A DNA stretch of 64,000 nucleotides from Ligula intestinalis. Its lineage: Eukaryota > Platyhelminthes > Cestoda > Diphyllobothriidea > Diphyllobothriidae. The stretch is taken from the NCBI GenBank assembly GCA_036362985.1, contig JAYGXS010000007.1:18872482-18936481 (forward strand). Reading direction: 5' to 3'. Both the position numbers and the translations under genes were made by a program. Positions 1-10,359 of this stretch are shown here, in pieces. Under the pieces are notes generated by a model. The model ran no database searches, had not been told where the DNA came from, and worked only from the letters and a program-made list of their open reading frames with translations. The stretch's first letter is position 1; each line of letters starts with the position of its first letter.

Positions 1-1
1 A

Positions 2-440
2 CGCGGGGACCTCATACAAACCTACCGTATTGTTAGAGGCCGAGACTGCGCCATAGAATTTGACGATTTCTTCGAATTGGCTCTGACTGACCATCTGCGA
101 GGTCATCCCTTTAAACTACAGAGGAAACCGGCCCGCATCGACGTTCGATGAAACGCCTTCTCTCAGAGGGTCATTGGAGCGTGGAACAGACTCCTGGAAG
201 ATGTGGTCCTCTCAGATACTGTTGAAATTTTAAGACACAAACTTGATTCTCATTTGCTGAGGAACTGTGACAGATATAATGAACAAAGTGTCCAGAGCAG
301 CACCTTGCAACTGGCTCACACTTATCGCTGATTTTAAGCCTACATTTGTATTATGTACTATTGTTACGGTGGACCTATTATGCGATTTTTGGTTATGAAT
401 AGGGATCTCATGGGCGAAAGCCTTCTTCCCTTAATAAAGT
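2..440 (+). mobile_element. 3' end of a non-LTR retrotransposon (reverse transcriptase C-terminus and 3' UTR)
   Basis: Frame 2 reads through positions 2-331 and gives the typical carboxyl end of a CR1/Jockey-like element: RGDLIQTY near the start, HPFKLQRK, then AFSQRVIGAWNRLLEDVV. These blocks follow the RT domain and end the protein in such elements. An in-frame TGA at 149-151, probably from CGA (Arg), shows the copy is dead. The end stop is TGA at 329-331. The 3' tail at about 405-440 holds a GGGCGAAAGCC hairpin-like stretch and AATAAAG; a similar tail occurs at 49560-49600. The copy runs off the left edge of the window, so its 5' extent is unknown. Family assignment is from motif memory. 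Confidence 0.75.
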
Positions 441-455
441 GACTTAAAGTGGCTT

Positions 456-2040
456 ATCCGACATTTTCGCTACCTGCTCGAGGGGAAAGATTTTCAGGTA
501 CACACGGATCACAAACCTCTCACTTACGCCCTCAAGGCTAAGCCAGATCGGTACTCGCCACGAGAAGTTCTTCATCTTGATTATATCTCGCTATGTACGC
601 GGCAGCTATAATGTTGTTGCTGACGTTTTGTCCTGTCCCGAGGTCAACACCCTTATAACCACGTTCTACATGAAGAAGCTAGCAGATGCGCAGACGCTTG
701 ATGACTCCATCATTGAAATGCGTGCATCTGCGTGAGGCTCCCCTCCCAGCATCGTCTGGTACGATCGTGTGTGACAGGTTTACAGGTACTTTTTGTCCTG
801 TTGTACCGCAGTCTTATCGTAAGGTCGTGTTCGATCACTTCCATTCGTTGTCGAACCCCGATGTTCGTGCCGGCCGCAAGCTTATTTTGGCTCATTTCGT
901 CTGGCCTAAGATGAACGCTGACATAGCGGTTTGGACTAGACAGTGCTTAGCCTGCCAAAAAATAAAGTTTAGCGCCATACCGTTTCACCCCCAGTACGTT
1001 CTCGGTTCCCGACGCCCGTTTCCACCACGTCCACTCGGACTTAGTCGGACCGTTACCTTCATCGCGCGTTTAAACACAGTTTCTGACCGCTGTCAATCGT
1101 TACACACAATGGCCTATTGACATTCCCATCTGGGATACCTCGGCAGTTAATATTTCCCTGGTTTTCCTTACGCACTTGATAGCCGATTTCGGTGTTCTAG
1201 CTACCCTCACCACTGACCACGGAAGCCAGTTTACATCTACACTCTTCCGTAAGTTCACTAAACTGCTCGTGTGCGCGCACATAACAACCACAGCCTACCA
1301 CCCACGTCGGCCTCGGGGAACGTCTCAATTGTCAGCTGAAGTCCGCATTGATGTCTCAGCCGGCCCCGCATAACTGGAGCGACAACCTACTATTCGTACT
1401 CTTAGGCATTCGCTCAGCAGTTAAGGAGGACATTCAATGCAGTGCCGCCGATCTCGTCTACGACACACCCCTCCGTTTACCCGATGCGCTAATGCAGTCT
1501 CCCCCCGTCGCCACTGACGTCACGAACACCTTCGTGCAACAGTTGAAGCAACGCATGGCCCAACTACGTCCGACCCCCACGCACTCGACACCCCGACGCG
1601 TTTTCGTGCACGACGACCTCAACACTACTCCATTCATTTTCGTCCGGCACGACGCAGTCCGCAGGCCCCTTTGCCCGCCATACGAGGGTCCTTTCAAAGT
1701 GCTGGAACGGAAGGACAAATATTTCGTCATTCAAAATACTGATACTACTGAAACGGTCTTAATCGATAGACTGAAGCCAGCCTACGTTGAATGCACGTCG
1801 CCACACCCTGGCTCGTCCGCTTCCACCGTACCTTTACCCTTCAATCCACCTGCTGCTTCCAGTCAGGCACCACTGCCACCTTCGCCACCTGACACTACCA
1901 CCACCCCACTCACCCCCCTCCTCTCCTACCACTCTCTTCAACTCGTTCTGGTAGACGCATTCGTCTTCCTACCAACTTGCGAGACTTTGTTGTTTATCCT
2001 TTTTGTACATTTCTTTTGTCGAGCATTTGTAACCTTCTAA
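456..2040 (+). mobile_element. Ty3/gypsy pol remnant: RNase H, integrase, C-terminal tail
   Basis: A decayed pol gene in at least four frame segments. RNase H (456-611) shows FRYLLEGKDF and TDHKPLTYAL. A shifted segment (607-735) gives the VVADVLSCPEV linker. The integrase zinc finger (about 820-970) has the two His near FDHFHSL and CLAC. The core follows: first Asp codon 1038-1040 (HSDLVGPLP), an in-frame TAA at 1071-1073, second Asp at 1215-1217 (TTDHGSQF), and the catalytic Glu at 1318-1320 in another frame, upstream of the NWSDNLLFVLLGIRS block. The open tail (1348-2040) carries the VRRPLCPPYEGPFKV and DRLKPAYVE blocks and then a proline-rich end. All three catalytic acids are still encoded, but frameshifts separate them, so no integrase can be made. 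Confidence 0.88.
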
Positions 2041-2045
2041 GGTTC

Positions 2046-2630
2046 TGGTGGGGGAGTTATGTAGGTCCTTCTACAATCCTTGTACCTTTCAAGTCAGATA
2101 CGTTTTTTGTTTAATTCCGACGCACTTTTGCTCTAGCCGAACTTGTCCGAAATACACACATTTTCGGCAACGACTGCACGTGGCGTGTTTCGAGCATGCT
2201 TGCATACTCTCCTGCATTTTCTGCACCATACCATCTCATCTGTCTTTGCTATCTTCGCCCGTCAACGACACCTTCCTCTGGTTATCATTTCCGTGCTCAG
2301 AACCAGCTGACAGTGATTGGAACGCGAGTTCTTGGCAGCACTTTCGATTACGGACGGACGAACCGAGATCCCAATCTTGCAAATCCATACTTCGGCAAGT
2401 CAATCCTCTGACTAATGCTACCAAGGATCACAGGGATCTCATGAGTTGTATCCTTCACCTTTTCATTACTATTTTTAGACAGTTTTCCACTTTTTTCTAT
2501 TAGATAAGTGTGGTAATTTAGTAACTGCGAGCTAGCTCAGCACGTGGAAGTTTTTGTTGCATCTGTTCTAATAGGTTTTCATACGTGTTGTAGGCCTATC
2601 ACGATGTGGTTTAGGCTAAGCTGGTTAAAC
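2046..2630 (+). repeat. Polypurine tract and probable 3' LTR of the preceding gypsy element
   Basis: The purine run GGTGGGGGAG at 2046-2055 lies just past the pol stop, where a plus-strand priming tract is expected. The following sequence should then be the 3' LTR. I see no second LTR copy in the window to fix the right end, so 2630 is a guess. A short stretch at 2425-2465 (CAGGGATCTCATGAG and CCTTC) resembles the non-LTR tail at 400-430. No credible gene is seen. Confidence 0.4.
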
Positions 2631-2910
2631 CCTAGCTACTGCGATCTTCCAGGCCCGGTCCCTGGAAGAAGATACAAGAAGTGGAAGCCAAGGTAGAAGG
2701 TGATTTTATTCTGTACAGAATAAGTAGTAGAAGAATTAACGGAAGGGTTGACTCGGCCTGGGGTGGATTTCGACCATGAGGAGCGAGGGAGAGAGCGCCG
2801 CAGCCTCGCATCCACCGCGCACCGGGGCGAAAGGCCAAGTGAGTTCCGCCTTGCCTGCTATATAGGCTTAGTGTGAAGTGTGTTTCTGCCAGAACTGACC
2901 ACTAATCTGG
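2631..2910. other. GC-rich stretch, no gene recognised
   Basis: This interval has a short hairpin-like CCAGGCCCGGTCCCTGG and a GC-rich block at 2770-2830. The ATTTTATTCTGTACAGAAT stretch at 2702-2720 faintly recalls the gypsy LTR at 24450-24470. I cannot assign it. Confidence 0.3.
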
Positions 2911-4015
2911 CGCATACCAGTAATCAGCGGTACGAAAAAATCGATTGACCGATTGGCTGATTTGACTGCCAATTCACGCTTAGTAGATCAGTCTTTAATA
3001 ATAGCCTTAATAATAGTTCAAATCTCCCCAAGATTTCTACCCTTAAACCCGTTACTCGCCTTTACAACCTTAGAAATTCAACGTGGATTATACCTTCTCC
3101 TGCTTCTTCCACTTCTAAAAGATCTCTACTTTTTGCTTCTAGGTATAGCTTTCTTTGGAATAATTTGCCGATTGATATTCGGGCGTTCACTAGTCTATGT
3201 GCATTCAAGCGAAGACTGCACATTCATCTTAACATTGAATCTATTAACCTTTTGTTTTCCTCATCTTTTCCGGGCAGCTTTCTCCACGATCCCGAGAAAG
3301 GACCATCGGGAATTTAGGATCCCTTCTTGAAACAACCTTCCTCTGACTCGTGTCCCCCTGAATCAGGACGCAGTCTTGACGGCTCTCATTTCGCTGGTCA
3401 TCAATTATCATCAGGGCCTTATATTTGGTCACATCTCAGACATCCCCAACGATGGTCTTGTAGATTTGACGGACTTTTGGATCTCATACGGCGGTGCCCA
3501 TCATGATCATAAACTGGTGGGTTCCCTATGTTCTATTATGCCGCACCGGTTTGGGAACCCGAGTGTAGTGCCGGGAACCCGTCTATACCAGTAATGTTTC
3601 GTTAATACCTATTGTTCTGCCCCACGCTCAGCTTCGACTGAGTTTGCTTCCAAGCCCCCCCCCCTTACTAACAGAGGCAGTGGGTACCAGAATACATAGT
3701 CAGAATATAGATAACGATGTGACTCATCTGTGTGTGCCCTTGAATTTCACCTTCCGCATGACACTGCTATATTCATTTTTTTTAATCTAACAAATTCGCT
3801 TCTAAACAGTTATACTCGCCTTATAGCTATAGACTACGGATCTGTTTGTTAAACCAATTATTTCTAGTACTTCGTGTTATCGAATTTTTAGTTTATTGAT
3901 GAGGCCCATTGGGCCTGAAATATACAACTTATTATTATTATTATTAGTCATCACATGTGGCAAGTCGAGTCCAGTGTGAACCAGTAATCAGCGATGCGCT
4001 AAAAATCGATTGACT
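2908..4015 (+). repeat. Split repeat: a 40-bp sequence present on both sides of an inserted LINE
   Basis: The block ACCAGTAATCAGCG followed by AAAAATCGATTGAC occurs at about 2908-2950 and again at 3979-4015, with a few substitutions. The sequence between (about 2960-3950) is a non-LTR retrotransposon 3' end. Either the element inserted into a tandem pair, or the flanks are a long duplicated target. Confidence 0.5.
3050..3950 (+). mobile_element. Second non-LTR retrotransposon 3' end with (ATT)n tail
   Basis: One frame between about 3050 and 3317 encodes YNLRNST, KRSLLFASRYSFLWNNLP and FTSLCAFKRRLHIHL, the usual C-terminal pattern of a jockey/CR1-type RT protein (x-W-N-x-LP, then a basic helix). 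The stop is TAG at 3315-3317. The 3' UTR runs to GGCCCATTGGGCCT at about 3903-3916, an inverted-repeat tail, followed by an (ATT)n microsatellite at 3930-3946. The sequence differs from the copy at 1-440, so it is probably another family. Nothing of the RT catalytic core is present, so this is a 5'-truncated copy. Confidence 0.7.
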
Positions 4016-4059
4016 GGCCACGTTGACAGATCAGGCAGAATGAGTGATCATGGCAGCGC

Positions 4060-5200
4060 TGGGGGAGGGGGGGCAGGCTCCTACAGGCCTAGCCACTACA
4101 AACACAAAGAGGGTGTGTACATTAGTTTGCAGTGCTTCTGAATTTACGCAGCATTTACTATGGGCGCCTCTACAACCCGTCCAGGTGAGTTGGCTGGCTG
4201 AAGTAAAGTGGAAGTCAGTAAATTCTGAAAACAGATGTAGGAAAGGACGCATTAGCTGGTTGAGGTAAACACCCCCAGTGCAGGCCATAGGCGACCTCAT
4301 CACATACACGCGGGCTGACATCATGATGAAATATATTGCGAGCTGTTTCCTTTGCGTTAAAACGAATTACAGTCTTTGAACATAGAAATTCAGTTATTTG
4401 ACTGGATATTTAGGTACTGTTACGTCCTCTTCAAAGCAGTGTCCATCGGCCCTTAAATACGGCAAGATATTCTCATCAGTGTGCAGCGCAAGGTCATATT
4501 CACGCATCCAGTCTCTAACGTTCGCAGGTGAATCTCGAAGATTTCAGTCAGTTTCGTTCCTAAAAGGATTTATTAGCCTAAAATCTTCTACATCAAATTA
4601 AAACCCTCTCATTGGATTCTTGGCAGTGCGGAATTCACAGTAATATTCCGTTATCTCACTAAGTCAATCAACACAGTAAGGGAGAAACTACTGATATAAA
4701 CTGTTATTTACACAATTCTGTTGAAGGCCAAACGAATTAAATTTAAAGTGTTCTTGAACGAGTTGCATTCTGTTAGCGTTTCCTAGACGATAAATAATTA
4801 AAATTTAATGCTGGTTGTGCTGTACATACGGCTTTACGCTAAGGTCATACCTCCATATGATTTAGTGGGATAATATGTTACATTCAAGTTCAAATAAGCA
4901 GAAAAAATTGCCGACGACCTAAAAATATTAGATGCAGTGCGAAGTTAATATTTTCGATCAGAAGGAACAGTTATATGTACCCTGGTTCGTGAGGCTTCTT
5001 CAGTATCAACAAAGAGTTTCGGGGGATATGGCTTTTGTCTGTTGTTGTCGTTCTTGGATCATGATACATACTTGGACAGTAGATTGCTTTCAGTTCGCGG
5101 AGTTCTGTTGTCTAGGGACAGCGTTGAAGCAGGCAGTGTGCATCCATCTATATTACTACAAGCCGCTGCGCGGCTGTTAGCAGGGCTCAATAGTGAGCCC
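4060..5200. other. No recognisable gene
   Basis: Short unrelated open frames only, with no motif, splice pattern or repeat that I can support. Confidence 0.5.
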
Positions 5201-5216
5201 CAAAATAGAACGGATC

Positions 5217-6239
5217 GGTAAGGAAGAAGGCTAGTCGAGCACCGGATCGGTTTGTTTATCATCCTGAACCTTCAAAGTCTTGTAGGAGTCCATCGTCAGA
5301 GATGAGAAACAGCAACAAGAGAGGGGCTAGTTGTAGTGTGTGTATACTTATCACCTGTGAAGTGTCATCGAATCGTAAGGGAAGGAAACCACGATGATTA
5401 GGGGGGAAGGTGGGGGCAGTTATGGAGATATACGTTGATTAACCGTCAGTGATTGCAACGTTCATCGGGTCGTCAGCAGCGCAATTGGGGCAATTATAGA
5501 GGATGTGGGCCCAATTTAAAATGGCTTGCTGTGGCTGTATGTAATTGCGTAAGGCTCTGTACACCGGCACCAATTCGACATATCGGTTGACCGAATTCCC
5601 ATCCATGCACCAGGCTTAAACTTCTCTGCTCATCTTGTTTTCCGCGTCTGCGAGTACCTAGACGGCCGCGAAGTTGAACTCATGGCCTGTTTTATAGGTG
5701 TAAGCTGCAACTTGCGTTAATTCGTCGCCTTGTCGCACGGCCAACCCGTGTTCATGTATGCGCGATCCGAGCATGCGTTCACTTTGGGCTGTTTGTTAAA
5801 AGGACAACTAAGGTATGGGATGCGATACACTAATCCATTGGCGCTGGCGTATAGAGCCTGGCGCAATTAATTACAATCGCAGCCAAACGTTTGTCAAAGT
5901 TAACTGAGTCCACATCCTCCATAATTGCCATATATTCTTTGCTGACGCCCTGATGACCATTGCAATCGCTGACGGTTTATCAACGTGTATCTCCATAATT
6001 GCTCCTTCCATCCCCCCTTCTCATCGCGGTTTTCTTCCCTTACGACCTGATGACCCTTCACAGGTGATTAGTATACACACATTACAAATAACCCCTCTTT
6101 TGTTGCTGTTTATCATTTCTGACGATGGACTCCTGCAAGACTTTGAAGGCTCAGGATAATAAACAAACCGATCCGGTGCTGGACCAGCCTTATTTTTTAC
6201 CCATGCAAATACATAGAACGCTAACGTTCTCCTTCAGGC
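5217..6239 (-). mobile_element. Penelope-like element copy with inverted pseudo-LTR arms and 12-bp target duplication
   Basis: The minus strand at about 5740-5510 encodes the end of a PLE GIY-YIG protein, with QVAAYTYKTGHEFNF and later NSVNRYVELVPVYRALR. The same blocks appear in the better copy at 59.8-60.8 kb. Two in-frame TAG/TAA codons show decay. A 3' pseudo-LTR follows on the minus strand (about 5505-5217). A second copy of that pseudo-LTR lies in opposite orientation at about 5895-6200, so the unit has roughly 300-bp inverted arms. The identical 12-mer ATAGAACGGATC stands at 5205-5216 and 6240-6251 and is the likely target-site duplication. Inverted partial pLTRs are a known structural feature of Penelope elements. 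Confidence 0.8.
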
Positions 6240-6254
6240 ATAGAACGGATCAAA

Positions 6255-6480
6255 TGACTTTCGTTAGCGATCGATGAGTGTTCATCAATGAGTGTCAATG
6301 TCTCCCGACCTAAACCGACAAGAAAACGAACCCATGACCCAATAGTTAGAATGCTGGACAGTTCGCAGATTTTAGCATTAGGTGGTACATTCCCTACGGT
6401 CGAGCATGACTGGCTAATGATAGCTACTGACCGAAAAATGATCCTTCCGGTCTCCGTTATCCATTGGAGTAATGCTTACG
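6255..6480 (+). repeat. tRNA-like SINE, copy 1 (degenerate)
   Basis: Shares with 13170-13430 the blocks GTTCATCA..GAG.GTCAAT, CAAGAAAACG, and AGTTAGA.T.C, and the tail GCATGACTGG..AATGA. The best copy (13.2 kb) shows a recognisable tRNA body; here the B box is decayed. Confidence 0.55.
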
Positions 6481-8480
6481 TTCTTAGCTTTTTGCTTGTG
6501 GATTTTGGTATCAGAAGCATATATAATGAATCCATTTGTACTCAGCGAACTTCGTCAGTGGCAATGTATTCCAATAATTACCGTGGGTATAATTGTTTTC
6601 AGAGTTGGCGAAGCTCTTTCGTCAGGAAAAAAGTGTCACAGCAGATCGAGAATTAGTTCACTTGCATTCAACGAACTTCTTAAATGGCGATGTGCCGTTG
6701 TAATTAACTCTGTACTAGAGCCAAAATGCTTTTTGTTCTTAGAAGAGTTTCGGCCTCTATAACGGCCTAAGGTCGAATCCTCTCTCATATGTTCACAACA
6801 ACTTAGTCAACTTAGATTTACAGAGTTTCCTCACGACAAAGTTTTCTTTCTTATCTAATCATATATCAAATGAAATGTGTCCCCCTGCTGCCCAAGTAAG
6901 TAGTGCAGCTGGCCTACCAAGTATGTTTAGGGCTCCGCCTTGAGGAATTTATTTGGGCTAATTTTAAATTTAATGGTTGTACCAACTATAATTTAGCAAA
7001 AAGAAGGCATGCATATTGCTCTTAATGCATTTCATTGAAATCAGTGCATGCTCCAAAAAATTGCTAGAAGTCTGCATCTAGCCACTCATTCTTCCCAGGT
7101 GCGCAGGATTGGACCCAGAAGCCAGAATGGTGCATGCGCTAAGTAGGCATCTCTCAATATAGGAGAATTCCACTGGTAGAAAACATTACCGCTTAGATAA
7201 TGCCGGTCGTGGTCGAGTAAGATGAATATTTTTTCTTGCCTGTTCCGGCAATTCAATCCATGATTAATCTTTCCCTTAGGCTTAAGCACGCACGATATGC
7301 ATTCAAACTAAACCCGACTAACCTACAGCCTTAAGGATTTACTTCCCACAGATTTTATGAGCTTTGAAATCGACTTGTGATATTTGTCAGTGCCAAACCA
7401 ACGGCCTCAGCAGCATATGTTTCCTAAAAACCTGGGTGTGAATGTGAGGGTTGGGATGTGAACCCTGACAAGGCGTGATAGGTAAAGGATTTTGCTTATT
7501 TTTACCGACAACCTCAAACTTCATCATTTTGCGTCCAAAGCTGGACATATACCGAGTATAGGACGTCAATGTTCCACAGAGTTTATCTATTGCTATTCAC
7601 ACCTACCACACAAAATATATATTATTGAAAGTCCACCATAGCTACGTGAACCATACTTTGGTTTGCCATTGGATGCGGCAATCCTGTGGCACTACAGACG
7701 GTCGGAGTTAACTGTGGTTATTCTTCGCCCGGAGGACGACTTTAAATTTTCTGATAATGTGGAGTGAATGAAGCAACACTCTAAAAATATGGCATTGCCG
7801 GTAACAGGCTGTTTTTGGGCTCACTACAGCAAGTGAAAATTTCAGCATTCTCTAATCCGGGACCGGTTCTAATAAGTGTTTAATAAATGGGGCGTATCAG
7901 GGGAAAGAAGAAACAATAAAATGTAGAAAATGATAGAAACAAGCATAAAGGTAGCCGATAGTTGAAATGATAGTTGAAAGCGATAGTTGAAATGAAAAGT
8001 AGTTGAAATGAAAAGTAAAATAAAAAGGAAACAAGATTTGAACAAATTTCGAAACTGCACAAATAGCTATTAGCCTTGTCTAAACGTATAAAGCACATTA
8101 CATGGCACCAAATACATGAGCGCCAGAAGTGCCGATAATAAGTAGCAATTGCAGTTTCACTATCATATCACCGGGCGGTCGGTCATTACACCCAAACACA
8201 CACTTGGCTGACTGCAAAACGGTAGTAATCAGCAGTTGCAAATTTTATAAGTCACTGCAGTTGGCGCGTGGCGATACTCCCAGGCTCCGGCCAGCTACAT
8301 TAAAAGAAATGAAGATTATATTCTGATAAGAACTATGAGATAAGCAGGTAGAATATTACTTCATGATAGGCGAAGTTTGCAAAACATGCGTTCTGTAATG
8401 TTGGGTGGGGTCGGGTTGCTGTGAATGCAGACGTGGAGATATGCAGTAAAGCGGTAATGTCGGCAGTGTTCTACCACAGG
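6481..8480. other. No recognisable gene; short minisatellite at 7955-8020
   Basis: Mostly featureless AT-rich DNA. At about 7955-8020 the 12-mer GATAGTTGAAAT and variants recur four times in tandem, with AAAAGTAGTTGAAATG at the right side. Open frames over it are low complexity and not credible genes. Confidence 0.5.
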
Positions 8481-8483
8481 CCT

Positions 8484-8888
8484 TCATTGAGGTTCATATC
8501 GCCAAGTAGGCTCATAGGGTGAGTAAATGTACGTGAGCAATTTGGACAGCTGAGGCTGACGTGGTGACTCTACTTCACTGCAATGGACTTGCAAGTGACC
8601 GACCAGGTGAATGCGTGAGGTGACGGTGCGGTGGCAGTGCGGACAGGATAAGTCGGAAGGTGCTGAATCAGCCGGAGTGTTGCTGATGTTATTGGTGGTC
8701 GTACTGTTCGGAGGCCTGGACCTGGAAATGTTGACGGCTGTGCAATCGGCATCGCGTTTGATTCCGCCATCAGGGATGCACAGACAGCGTGCATACATAG
8801 TAAAATTCACCATGACAGTTGAAGGCGAGAATTCAAACAACTTCCCTTGTAGCATGTGTCTGTTTACGTCAATTACTATTTTACACAC
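8484..8888 (-). mobile_element. C-terminal C2H2 zinc-finger part of an RTE-like LINE
   Basis: The minus-strand frame ends with CPHCHRTVTSRIHLVGHLQVH, a C2H2 finger (C-x2-C-x12-H-x3-H) preceded by a Ser/Thr/Pro-rich linker (SRSRPPNSTTTNNISNTPAD). From memory, such fingers sit at the carboxyl end of RTE-like endonuclease-RT elements in diphyllobothriid tapeworms. The same arrangement appears at 45284-45730 next to recognisable RT sequence, which supports the call. No RT domain is attached here, so this is a 3' fragment. A host zinc-finger exon is possible but less likely. Confidence 0.6.
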
Positions 8889-9021
8889 CTACATGTGCTA
8901 ATATGTCTTTCAATACAACTAACATCTGAAATAGTTGGCCACCATTTAAATTTTATTCTTCATTCTTTTTTAATGCATTGTTTTCGCTTTATGATACTTT
9001 GAAAATAGGCATCCCGAGAAA

Positions 9022-10015
9022 TATAATTTGATAGAAGAAATTATTCGGGAAACGGGAACAAACTTTATTTGTAAATTTTTTACACTAGCACGCTAGGTCG
9101 TCTTCGGACGCGAGGAACTAGTGTGAAGAGCAGTTCACATTTTTAGCGTGGCAAAAAATCAATAATGCTGTGTCAGCTGTGGTCATTTGCAGGCTTTTGG
9201 GGTTGGTCCTTCTTTAGACCTTTTTAAGTTTGGTGTACATTAAAATCAAACTCAACATGCCTGTTGATGCAGGATTCGTCGGAGTTGATAGCTTCTAAAA
9301 ACTCGCGACGCTTCTTGTATGGGCAAGAAAAGGAACTAGAATGTTCCGATCAAGCGCCTAATCCAAGAAATTGGCGAACACTTCCACATATTAAAAACGT
9401 GTTTGAACTCATTGAAAGACACCTGAAGAAGCATCAAATCCAATTAGCGCACAAATCAACAAATATTCTACTTAATCGGCCTGTACACCCTAAGGATAGG
9501 GTTGGTTATTTAGACAGACAAGAGGTCGTTTACAAAATCCCTTGTAGCTGCTGCAATGCAGTTTATTGCGGACAAACAGGACGATCGGCCTCCAAACGCT
9601 TACGCGAACATCAGCGAGCGGTAAAGAGACGATATTCATCGTCCGAAGTCGCAATGCACATATGAGAAGCTGGACATCAAGTTGCATGGGAAAAACTTGC
9701 ATTGTCGGTTCTTGCCCATACAAGAAGGGTCGCGGGTTTTTACAAGCTATCAACTCCAACGAATCCTGCATCAATAGGCACGTTTAGTCGGATTAAATGT
9801 ACACCAAACTTAAAAAGGCCTGGAAAAAGGACCAACCACAAAAGCATGTCAATGACCAAAGCTGACACAGCATTATTGATTTTTTGATACGTTTAAAAAT
9901 GTCAACTGCTCTTCACACTATTTCCTCGCGTCCGAAGACGACCTAGCGTGCTAGTGTCAAACATTTACAAATAAAGTTTGTTCCCATTTCCCGAAGAATT
10001 TCTTCTATCAAACTT
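9022..10015 (+). mobile_element. Penelope-like element with ~300-bp inverted pseudo-LTR arms
   Basis: Left arm 9022-9329 and right arm 9709-10015 are near-perfect reverse complements, including the 3' coding end, a CTTGCCCATACAAGAAG block and a terminal TTTCTTCTATCAAA. Between them lies about 380 bp of sense sequence. The frame at 9264-9665 encodes a PLE linker (WRTLPHIKNVFELI) and a GIY-YIG endonuclease start: VVYKIPCSCCNAVYCGQTGR, with Arg in ASKRLREHQ. A TGA at 9663-9665 cuts the frame before AGHQVAWEK. The RT core is missing. A 10-mer CTTTATGATA occurs at 8987-8996 and 10013-10022 and may be a target duplication, though the left copy is about 25 bp outside the arm. Confidence 0.82.
9264..9665 (+). 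pseudogene. GIY-YIG endonuclease fragment of the PLE
   Basis: This 133-residue frame is the only sizeable open stretch of the element. Residues about 35-60 are the linker between RT and endonuclease; about 88-125 are the GIY-YIG core with VVY for GIY, YCG for YIG, CxxC-like cysteines between them, and the conserved Arg after the second motif. It ends at a premature TGA before the His-containing helix. The apparent start lies inside the inverted left arm, so the first about 20 residues are an artefact of the antisense arm. The intact domain nicks target DNA for PLE insertion. Confidence 0.7.
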
Positions 10016-10299
10016 TATGATAATATCTAGCTGCATCTAGGAACCGCAAAGTTTTAAGTTGAACACCTTCATTTCCCTCAAATAAACTGAATCGAAGAAA
10101 TTTGGCTGTCAAATGAGGTTCCCGCAAGTGTATACTGCAAGATGGCCCATAGGATGAACATGTTCAAGTCGGTTAGAGGTCACGCATGGAAGAGATTGGA
10201 CCGATCGTCGGTGATCAGTCAAGTGATCAAATCGTTCATCTAACAGCATTAGGTTAAGAGTTAGAGTTCATCTTTTGCTCACCGGAACAAATTTTTAGA

Positions 10300-10356
10300 T
10301 TTGTTGACGTTTCGGACAGCTGAAGCGGCTGTCATTTGTCGAAGTGGATACTGACT
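10300..10356 (-). ncRNA. Degenerate hammerhead-like motif (PLE pseudo-LTR type)
   Basis: The minus strand reads GACAGC, loop CGCTTCA, GCTGTC, then C-GAAACGTC. That is a perfect 6-bp helix II followed by the GAAAC-GUC box typical of short hammerheads in Penelope pseudo-LTRs. The CUGANGA box is decayed (CGACAAA), so it is unlikely to cleave. A 7-bp hairpin AACAAAT/ATTTGTT follows directly. The related motif at 56300-56350 shares the stem. Confidence 0.45.
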
Positions 10357-10359
10357 TTA

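Noticed and set aside
7869..8098. Small hydrophobic membrane protein (minus strand)
   Set aside because: The frame is generated by the GATAGTTGAAAT minisatellite and is low complexity.
8484..8888. Host C2H2 zinc-finger transcription factor
   Set aside because: Only one finger behind a Ser/Thr linker, and the same layout at 45.3-45.7 kb is tied to RTE-like RT sequence, so a LINE 3' end is the better reading.
9490..9774. Minus-strand gene opposite the PLE ORF
   Set aside because: It is the reverse image of the inverted arm; its first residues (MMQDS.ELIA.KN) repeat those of the plus-strand frame.
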